Shown piece by piece: positions 21,484-27,761 of a DNA stretch of 27,761 nt. A program made the position numbers and the translations under genes. Where the stretch lies: assembly GCA_934271245.1 (NCBI GenBank), contig CAKQQY010000025.1, positions 1 to 27,761 on the forward strand, given 5' to 3'. This DNA is from an uncultured Clostridia bacterium (GTDB lineage: Bacteria > Bacillota > Clostridia > Christensenellales > Borkfalkiaceae). Below the pieces are notes generated by a model. The model did not search any database, was not told the DNA's origin, and worked only from the letters and a program-made list of their open reading frames with translations. Within the stretch, counting starts at the first letter, position 1; every line of letters starts with the position of its first letter.

Positions 21484-22859
21484 AGGTTATCCCCTTTAAC
21501 TGCAAATTTATCGCGGATAATGTTATCCGTTTTTTCGATGTATGCGGCAACGTCTTTAGGGGCGGGTACTCTTATTATCTTTTCCCCGTCGTTTTTTACG
21601 AACTTGGAAATCGCCCCTGCGCCACACGCTATATTATCGCATATTTCTTCCATTACGTCAACGTTATAGACGCAAATTTTTCCGTTTTTGCAATATCCCG
21701 CGTTTTCAAGGTTGCCCGCCATATATTTTTGTCTGTATATATAGTAAGGCGAATACCCCGCTTTTTGCAGCGCGGAATGGGCGTATTCCATCATCTCGTT
21801 CACGCTTTCGGCGGATAACCTTTCCGTTTCTTCGGCAAGGACAGAACCCTTTTTTACGCAAAGGGTATGTACGGTGATATTATCGGGGTTAAGCGATATG
21901 GTTTTATCGAGCGAATGCTTGAAATCTTCAAGCGTTTCCCCGTCAAGCCCGGCGATTAAATCCATATTTACGACGAACTTATCTTTTACGAGATTATACT
22001 TTTCTATTATGTCCGAAGCGGTATGGTTTCTGCCTATTCTTTTAAGCGTTTTATCGTTAAAAGTCTGCGGATTGACGCAGATTCTCGTAATCTTATGCCG
22101 CAAAAGCATCTTTACGTTTTCTTCCGTGATTCTGTCAGGTCTGCCCGCTTCGACGGTGAATTCCACCCCCGTGTTTATTTCGTCCAGCGCGGACAATACC
22201 TTTTCAAGTTTATCGTCCGCTAAAGCGACGGGCGTTCCGCCGCCCACGTATATACTGCGAAGTTGTTTAATCAGCGGTTTGCTTTCCCGTATTTCTTTTA
22301 TGAGAGCGTCCACGTAAGCGTCGACGAGTTTAGCCGCGCTTTTGACGTCGGCGGTTATAAACGAACAATATTTACATCTCGACGGGCAAAAAGGTATGAA
22401 CACGAAAAAGTCGGTAAAATCGTTATGCTTTCGATATATCCCCTTTTGCGTGTTTATTACCTTTTCGGTTAAAAGCGTCTTTTCTTCCGACACCTTCATG
22501 GTATTTACAAAAAAGTCGGTGAATTCGCCGTTCTTTTCCATTTCCTGATAGGCAAGTTTCGTCGGTCTTATTCCCGTAAGCGAACCCCACGGCAATTTTA
22601 CCCCGAGATTAGCCGAAAGCGCCTTATAAACAGCGAGTTTGGCATACCGTTTAAGATAACGTTTCTCTTCCGTTTCGTCCTTCGTTTCGGGCATTAAGTT
22701 ACCGAAAGAATAACTGCGCCCGTTGACTATAACGGTGTTTACTATTCTGTTATCTTTTCTGTCGAACAAATGGCGGACGGAAAGGTCTTTTCCGTTCGGG
22801 AACATATCGACTTCTTCTTCTAAATCGAGTTTAAATTCGGGAAGTTTGGTTTCAATCAT
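21480..22859 (-). CDS. hemZ: HemZ-type radical SAM protein (annotated coproporphyrinogen dehydrogenase)
   Basis: This 459-residue radical SAM protein has FIPFCPSRCKYCSF with the CxxxCxxC cluster site (Cys 158, 162, 165), YVGGGTP for SAM binding, VEAGRPDRIT and RICVNPQTFNDKTLKRIGRNHT. The 140-residue N-terminal extension and the C-terminal GAGAISKFV region distinguish HemZ from HemN and HemW. HemZ is annotated as an oxygen-independent coproporphyrinogen oxidase, but many anaerobes with it lack heme synthesis, so the reaction is uncertain. It overlaps the upstream hydrolase by 8 bp and the downstream glycosyltransferase by 4 bp. No other heme gene is in the window. Confidence 0.93.
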   Translation of the reverse strand: MIETKLPEFKLDLEEEVDMFPNGKDLSVRHLFDRKDNRIVNTVIVNGRSYSFGNLMPETKDETEEKRYLKRYAKLAVYKALSANLGVKLPWGSLTGIRPTKLAYQEMEKNGEFTDFFVNTMKVSEEKTLLTEKVINTQKGIYRKHNDFTDFFVFIPFCPSRCKYCSFITADVKSAAKLVDAYVDALIKEIRESKPLIKQLRSIYVGGGTPVALADDKLEKVLSALDEINTGVEFTVEAGRPDRITEENVKMLLRHKITRICVNPQTFNDKTLKRIGRNHTASDIIEKYNLVKDKFVVNMDLIAGLDGETLEDFKHSLDKTISLNPDNITVHTLCVKKGSVLAEETERLSAESVNEMMEYAHSALQKAGYSPYYIYRQKYMAGNLENAGYCKNGKICVYNVDVMEEICDNIACGAGAISKFVKNDGEKIIRVPAPKDVAAYIEKTDNIIRDKFAVKGDNL

Positions 22860-23463
22860 AATTTATAGGATTATTTTCTCTTTCGAAAAACAACGACGTT
22901 TTTTGTCCGTGTCCGGGCAAGACGACGTAATTTTCGGTAAAAGAAAAAAGTTTATTAAGCGATTTTTTCATATCGGCAAGGCTTCCCGAAACAAACCCGG
23001 TGTTTCCGTAAGACATATAAAAAAGCGTATCTCCCGAAAACATAACGTTTCCCGTTATAAACGTTACCGAGCCGTCGGTATGCCCCGCCGTTTCAATAAC
23101 TTTTATTTTATAGCCGCAAAGGTCTAATTCGTCGCCGTCTTTAAACGTAAAGTCTGCCGAGTACGGGTCGAACGGTCTTTCAAACAATGCTGCAAGATTG
23201 CCGTCGTTCGAAAGTTTGGCGTTATCTTTTTCGCTTATATACACGGGAACGCCGTCTTCCTGAAAGCGTTTACCCGCGGCGGAGTGATCAAAATGGGCGT
23301 GCGTAAGTAAAATCGCCTTGATTTTTACGCCGAGCCCCTCGGCGGCTTTTAACGTTCTTTCGTACTTTTCGCCGCAGTCGATACAAACGGCGTCGCCGTT
23401 ATCGCCTATAAGGAAGTAGGTGTTTACCCCCAGAACGCCGTTCTTGAACGTTTCGACTTTCAT
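22852..23463 (-). CDS. Metallo-beta-lactamase fold hydrolase (glyoxalase II-like)
   Basis: A 203-residue single-domain MBL protein with the binuclear zinc motif THAHFDHSAAG (His 55, His 57, Asp 59, His 60), AGHTDGS, FSGDTLF and PGHGQKT, all ligands present. It resembles YcbL/glyoxalase II-like hydrolases acting on thioesters, but lacks the C-terminal glutathione-binding domain of true glyoxalase II. Its ATG shares one base with the rel stop (TAATG). In Clostridia this gene regularly lies between rel and hemZ. The substrate is unknown. Confidence 0.92.
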   Translation of the reverse strand: MKVETFKNGVLGVNTYFLIGDNGDAVCIDCGEKYERTLKAAEGLGVKIKAILLTHAHFDHSAAGKRFQEDGVPVYISEKDNAKLSNDGNLAALFERPFDPYSADFTFKDGDELDLCGYKIKVIETAGHTDGSVTFITGNVMFSGDTLFYMSYGNTGFVSGSLADMKKSLNKLFSFTENYVVLPGHGQKTSLFFERENNPINYD

Positions 23464-25589
23464 TATTTGGTACTCCTGTACACGTTGGATATTTTGGGTT
23501 CCGCGCGGAGTTTTTTGATAAGCGTTTCGAGATCGTCTTTAGAGTTGATTCTTAAATTGAATTCTACTATCGACTGCCCCGTTTTGGCGTCTATTCTGCC
23601 GTTGGTGGAAACGATTCCGAGATTAAGGTTTCCGACTACCCCTGCGACTATCGTAAGAATTTCCGTCTGTTTATCTCCGTGTACCCTTATTTCTACGTTA
23701 AAGGAGTTATCCGTTCTGTCGTTCCATTCCGTTTCGATAAGTCTTTCGGGGTCCGCCTGTTTTAAGTTGGGGCAATTCTTTCTGTGGACGGTTACGCCGT
23801 GTCCGCGAGAGATAAACCCTACTATTTCGTCGCCGGGAAGCGGATTGCAACACCCTGCGAACCTTATTAAAAGACCCGACATTCCTTTAACCGAAACGCT
23901 GCCCGAAGCGTGCGTTTTACCCGTGGAAAACACGGGCGCCGCCTGCGGTTTGGTTTTTCTGTAATAATCTAAAAGTTTTACGATTACCTGCGCCGTCGTG
24001 ACCGCGCCGTAACCTACCGACGCGAACATTTCGTCCTGCCCCGAAAAGGACATCCTCTGCGCGATGCGTAAAAAGGATTCTTCCGTCAATATATCCGAAA
24101 GGTTTACGCCGTGCTTTTTCGCTTCGGCTTCGAGCATGGCTTTACCCGTCTTGATATTGTCTTCTTTCATTTCTTTTTTGAAGAACTGTTTTATCTTGAC
24201 TTTTGCCGAAGAGCTTTTTACTATTTTAAGCCAGTCCCACGAAGGGCCTTTGGAGTTTTGCGACGTGATGACTTCAACGACGTCGCCCGTTTGCAGAACG
24301 GTGTTTAACGGTACCATTTTGGAATTGACTTTCGCCCCGACGCATTTATTGCCTACCGCCGAGTGTATGTTATACGCGAAATCGAGCGGAGTGGAGTCGC
24401 GCGGAAGCCTTATTACATCGCCTTTCGGCGTGAAAACGAGAACTTCCGAACTGTAAATATCGCCTTTAAGCGAATCAAGAAATTCTTTACTGTCTTTTAA
24501 GCCGCCCTGCCATTCCATTACTTCCCTTATCCAGGTAAGTCTCGAATCGAAGTCGTCGCCGTCCTTTTGTTCTTTGTATTTCCAGTGCGCCGCGATACCG
24601 TATTCGGCGGCGTGGTTCATTTCGTACGTTCTTATCTGTATTTCGAAGGTCTTTCCGAAGTCGGTTACGACCGTGGTGTGAAGAGAACGGTACATATTCG
24701 GTTTCGGCATTGCGATATAATCTTTTATTCTGCCCGGAACCGGTTTCCATTTATGGTGGATTTTACCGAATATTTCGTAACATTCGTCTATCGTATCGAC
24801 GATTACCCTGACGGCAACCAGATCGTAAATCTGGTCGAGCGTTTTATTACGGGTTTTCATCTTTTTATATATACTGTATAAGTGTTTTCTTCTGCCGAAA
24901 ACAGTACCCTTTATATGCGATTCTTCCAATATTTCGTTTACTTCTTTAACGACTTTCTGAATAAATCCGCCGTCTTCTTTTACGAGCGATTCAATATTGG
25001 AAGAAAGATATTCGTACATATCGGGTTCCAGATATTTAAGGCACAAATCTTCCAGTTCGCACTTTATCTGGAAGATACCGAGTCTGTCCGCGAGCGGCGC
25101 GTATATATCGAGCGTTTCTTTCGCCATGCGTTGCTGTCTTTCGAAAGACAGAAAGTTGAGAGAACGCATATTGTGCAGCCTGTCCGCCAGTTTTATTATG
25201 ATTACCCTTATATCTTTCGCCATGGCGACGAAGATTTTACGGAAGTTTTCCGCTTGCTCTTCTTCCTGCGAAGTAAACTCTATTTTTTCGAGTTTGGTAA
25301 CGCCTAAAACGAGTTCTAAAACTTCGTCCCCGAATTCCTTTTTTATATCCCCTTCGGACACGGGCGTATCTTCTATCACGTCGTGCAGAAAAGCCGCGGC
25401 AACCGTCGCCGCGTCCATTCCCAAATCTATCAGTATTTCCGAAACGGCGCAAGGATGCGTAAAATACGGTTCGCCCGACGCTCTTTTTTGATTTTCGTGC
25501 GCCTTTTTGGCAAAATCGTGCGCTTTGGTGCAAAGTTCTAAATCTTTGCCCGTATACGCCATTTGCAATCTGTCAATTATATCTGTCAT
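23463..25589 (-). CDS. relA: Bifunctional (p)ppGpp synthetase/hydrolase
   Basis: This 708-residue Rel protein makes and degrades (p)ppGpp in the stringent response. Domains in order: HD hydrolase (YFTHPCAVSEIL; FLHDVIEDT with His 69, Asp 70, Glu 73, Asp 74 intact); synthetase with GRIKDYIAMPKPNMYRSLHTTV; TGS (SSEVLVFTPKGDVIRLPRDSTPLDFAY); a conserved-cysteine domain (FAGCCNPLPGDEIVGFISRGHGVTVHRKNCPNL); and a C-terminal ACT domain (FNVEIRVHGDKQTEILTIVAGV). The RIKD motif fits the RxKD form of bifunctional Rel enzymes, not the ExDD form of monofunctional RelA. It overlaps recJ by 4 bp (ATGA); apt, often between them, is absent. Also called rel or rsh. Confidence 0.97.
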   Translation of the reverse strand: MTDIIDRLQMAYTGKDLELCTKAHDFAKKAHENQKRASGEPYFTHPCAVSEILIDLGMDAATVAAAFLHDVIEDTPVSEGDIKKEFGDEVLELVLGVTKLEKIEFTSQEEEQAENFRKIFVAMAKDIRVIIIKLADRLHNMRSLNFLSFERQQRMAKETLDIYAPLADRLGIFQIKCELEDLCLKYLEPDMYEYLSSNIESLVKEDGGFIQKVVKEVNEILEESHIKGTVFGRRKHLYSIYKKMKTRNKTLDQIYDLVAVRVIVDTIDECYEIFGKIHHKWKPVPGRIKDYIAMPKPNMYRSLHTTVVTDFGKTFEIQIRTYEMNHAAEYGIAAHWKYKEQKDGDDFDSRLTWIREVMEWQGGLKDSKEFLDSLKGDIYSSEVLVFTPKGDVIRLPRDSTPLDFAYNIHSAVGNKCVGAKVNSKMVPLNTVLQTGDVVEVITSQNSKGPSWDWLKIVKSSSAKVKIKQFFKKEMKEDNIKTGKAMLEAEAKKHGVNLSDILTEESFLRIAQRMSFSGQDEMFASVGYGAVTTAQVIVKLLDYYRKTKPQAAPVFSTGKTHASGSVSVKGMSGLLIRFAGCCNPLPGDEIVGFISRGHGVTVHRKNCPNLKQADPERLIETEWNDRTDNSFNVEIRVHGDKQTEILTIVAGVVGNLNLGIVSTNGRIDAKTGQSIVEFNLRINSKDDLETLIKKLRAEPKISNVYRSTK

Positions 25590-27640
25590 ATCAGCCCTTT
25601 TCCCGAACGAATTTCGTTATAAATAGCGGAATTCGTCAACGCGCTTTTCACTGCGGGATTAAATTTAAATTTCCCGTTTTCGGTATAAAAAATGCCTAAT
25701 TCGCCAAATACTTCCAGACAAAATATCGCCTGAAAAAGATTCTTCGGTTCCGTAAGAGTTTTACAGAATTTTACCGCGTTGAAATAATCTCTTCCGACGG
25801 CGTTTTTAAACACCGCGAAGTACTCCGCGAAAACCGTTCTTTCCGCGGACAATGCGGAAAATTCGTCGCTATAATTTACGTTTTCGAATCCGTCGCCGAA
25901 AGACAAGTCGTTTTCCTTACCTTCTCCGCGCATTTTTTTCAGTTCGTTATCGAACGCGTAAGGCTTTAAAACGTCGGCGTCTTTTCTTTCGCTTACGATA
26001 GTTCTTAAATATCCTTTAAGATACGTTTTCTTATTAAACACCGAAACGTTCGGTTCGAATACTATTATTTTTTCCGTCGGCAAAGACAGTTCGAAAACGT
26101 CCTTTCCGCCGTTAAAATCCAGCATGCTTAAAGCCTTGGTCTTAAACCCGTAATGCGGCGACCCGACTTTTATGGGCATGGAAATCACTTCGTTTTCCCT
26201 TACCGCAAACATCGGGCGGGGATTCCCTATGCCGAAAGGTTCTAAAAGTTCTATTTCTTTCGCAAAGTCTACGTCGAGCGGTTTATCGCATTCCCATTCG
26301 ACGAAAATTTCCTTTTCTTTTGCTTTTCCCGATCTCTCTTTTACGGAAGCGTTAAGCCGTCTTTCGAATTCGTCGAATTTGTCGGCAGATACCGTTACGC
26401 CTGCCGCCTGAGCGTGTCCGCCGTAGGCTGCGAGTATATCCTTTTCGTCGCTTATCGCTTCGTATATATTTACGCTCGGCGTACTCCTCGCAGAACCTTT
26501 ATATCCGTCTCCGCAAGCGGAAAATACTATTACGGGGCGGGAAAATTCTTCCACGAGTTTCGCCGCGACTATTCCCAGCGAGCCGTGATTCCAGTTATCG
26601 CTTTTAACGCAAATTACGTCGTTACGGTTTTTATTTTCCTTTAAGACGATTTCTTTCGCCTGAGCGAAAATTTCGTCGCACTCGGTCTGGCGCAGAATAT
26701 TAAGTTCGGTAAGTTTTACCGAAAGGTCGTATTTTTCTATTTCGTTATCGGACAGGAACAGATCGAGCGATATTCTCGCTTTTCCCATTCTGCCGCCCGC
26801 GTTGATTTTCGGCGCGACGGAATACGTAAAGGTTTGCGAAGTGATTTTCTTCGCGTTGCCGCCCGTTAAAAGTTCGAATTCTTTTCTGATTTTGTTCGAG
26901 TTGCAAAGTTTAAGACCTTCGCTTACGATTATTCTGTTTTCGTCTACGAGATCCATACTGTCGGCGACGGTGGCGAGCGCTACGTAATCGAGCAGTTCGT
27001 CGGCTTTTTCGCCGATTAAAGCAACCCCTAATTTATACGCCACTCCCGCGCCGCAAAGACCCGTAAACGGGTAGGTATCGCAAGGAATTTTGGGGTCTAT
27101 AACTATTCCGTCGGGAAGCGTTTCGGGCGGTTCGTGGTGGTCGGTAACGATTACGTCTATTCCCTTTTCTTTTAACGCCTTTATCTTTTCGCGATCGCTT
27201 ACGCCGCAGTCGACGGTGATTACCAAATCCACCTTTTTCTCTTTATCGAGTTTTTCTATTATAGACGGGTTTAACCCGTATCCGTCTTCGCGTTCGGGTA
27301 TTTCGTAACGGGGGTTTATACCGTATTCTCTCAACGCTTTTACCAAAACGGTGGTGGCGCACACGCCGTCCGCATCGTAATCGCCGAACACGACTACGTT
27401 TTCTCCCCTTTCTTTCGCTTGTTTTATCCTTTCCGTCGCTTCTTTTATTCCGTTAAGAGACAGCGGATTAAGAAGTTTTTTCTTGTCGGGGTTAAGAAAC
27501 TCTTTCGCTTCTTTTACCCCTTTTACGTTTCGGCGCAACAAAAGCCTTGCGGTGTCGTGTTTTACGCCGCATTCCCGTGAAATCTCTTTTGCGAGAATTT
27601 CTTCTTCGTTATTAAGTTTTTCGCCGAAAACTATTTTCAT
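25586..27640 (-). CDS. recJ: Single-stranded-DNA-specific exonuclease RecJ
   Basis: A 684-residue RecJ, a 5'-3' exonuclease in recombination and repair. DHH motifs: VVFGDYDADGVCATT (83-97; Asp 87, 89, 91), TVDCGVSD (Asp 144) and VIVTDHHEPPE (Asp 167, His 168, His 169). The DHHA1 domain has GSLGIVAAKL, KGSARS and AAYGGHAQAAGVTV, followed by the OB-fold part (ELLEPFGIGNPRPMFAV). The last about 130 residues form a variable C-terminal domain. It is the first gene of recJ-rel-MBL-hemZ-GT2. No Shine-Dalgarno is visible; TATAAC ends 8 bp before the ATG, which could make the message leaderless, but no -35 box supports it. Confidence 0.96.
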   Translation of the reverse strand: MKIVFGEKLNNEEEILAKEISRECGVKHDTARLLLRRNVKGVKEAKEFLNPDKKKLLNPLSLNGIKEATERIKQAKERGENVVVFGDYDADGVCATTVLVKALREYGINPRYEIPEREDGYGLNPSIIEKLDKEKKVDLVITVDCGVSDREKIKALKEKGIDVIVTDHHEPPETLPDGIVIDPKIPCDTYPFTGLCGAGVAYKLGVALIGEKADELLDYVALATVADSMDLVDENRIIVSEGLKLCNSNKIRKEFELLTGGNAKKITSQTFTYSVAPKINAGGRMGKARISLDLFLSDNEIEKYDLSVKLTELNILRQTECDEIFAQAKEIVLKENKNRNDVICVKSDNWNHGSLGIVAAKLVEEFSRPVIVFSACGDGYKGSARSTPSVNIYEAISDEKDILAAYGGHAQAAGVTVSADKFDEFERRLNASVKERSGKAKEKEIFVEWECDKPLDVDFAKEIELLEPFGIGNPRPMFAVRENEVISMPIKVGSPHYGFKTKALSMLDFNGGKDVFELSLPTEKIIVFEPNVSVFNKKTYLKGYLRTIVSERKDADVLKPYAFDNELKKMRGEGKENDLSFGDGFENVNYSDEFSALSAERTVFAEYFAVFKNAVGRDYFNAVKFCKTLTEPKNLFQAIFCLEVFGELGIFYTENGKFKFNPAVKSALTNSAIYNEIRSGKGLI

Positions 27641-27712
27641 CTTATTTAGTTATAGAGCGGTTTAACTGCGCCTTTTATTTTTGGGTTTAGCCGTTCTTTA
27701 TGCAAAAATAAA

Positions 27713-27736
27713 GAGGCGGGAATGGTTTCCCGCCTC
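27713..27736 (-). terminator. Terminator of a minus-strand gene beyond the window edge
   Basis: A 10-bp perfect stem (GAGGCGGGAA 27713-27722 with 27727-27736, loop TGGT) is followed on minus by TTTATTTTTGC. It separates recJ from a gene that probably ends at or just outside the right edge. Confidence 0.85.
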
Positions 27737-27761
27737 GAAGAAGTTATTTTCAGGCTTCCGT

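Noticed and set aside
24997..25491. Plus-strand open frame of 164 codons inside rel
   Set aside because: It is antisense to the conserved HD domain, Ser-rich as expected for an antisense frame here, and without a start signal.
27750..27761. Possible C-terminus of an upstream minus-strand gene ending at TGA 27750-27752
   Set aside because: The terminator at 27713-27736 suggests such a gene, and secDF often precedes recJ, but only three codons would be visible, too few to support.

Overview
The window looks like a chromosomal segment of a Gram-positive anaerobe of the Bacillota, most likely an uncultured gut-type Clostridia. The evidence is gene content and order: rpsO-pnp-ylxY-M16 peptidase as in Bacillus, WhiA, HemZ, a bifunctional Rel, ribosomal protein L27 with the N-terminal extension cut by Prp, and purine-rich Shine-Dalgarno sites (AAGGAGG). 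The genus-level placement is inference. Coding density is high and no gene-free stretch exceeds 300 bp. I see no tRNA, rRNA, CRISPR array, IS element or prophage.

Layout. (1) 1-1609: the 3' part of ychF, then a small divergent cassette (zinc-ribbon/TM2 membrane protein and XRE regulator) flanked by two identical 33-bp terminators. (2) 1764-3490, minus: a two-gene operon of a NifU/IscU-like scaffold and a GGGtGRT protein, a conserved but functionally unassigned pair and the best candidate here for an undescribed system. (3) 3592-5150, minus: an OGG1-type DNA glycosylase downstream of rplU-rpmA, with an L21 leader; the plus-strand gene at 5247 encodes a small helical protein of unknown role. 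(4) 5797-14389, minus: murB, PHP phosphoesterase, whiA, dnaE, then an ATP-dependent and a PPi-dependent phosphofructokinase in tandem. (5) 14437-15408, minus: an orphan membrane-anchored solute-binding-like protein. (6) 15489-20449, minus: rpsO with a structured leader, pnp, a deacetylase-fold protein that has lost catalytic residues, and an M16 peptidase; a decayed duplicate of the pnp S1 domain lies just after pnp. (7) 20464-27640, minus: recJ, rel, metallo-beta-lactamase-fold hydrolase, hemZ and a family 2 glycosyltransferase, every junction overlapping.

Several operons have a familiar clostridial core but lack usual members at the expected place (prp and obgE near rplU-rpmA; rapZ and yvcK near whiA; apt next to rel; hisS-aspS after hemZ). 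This suggests a streamlined or rearranged genome, although the genes may be elsewhere. All family assignments come from reading the translations and from memory of the families; no search was run.
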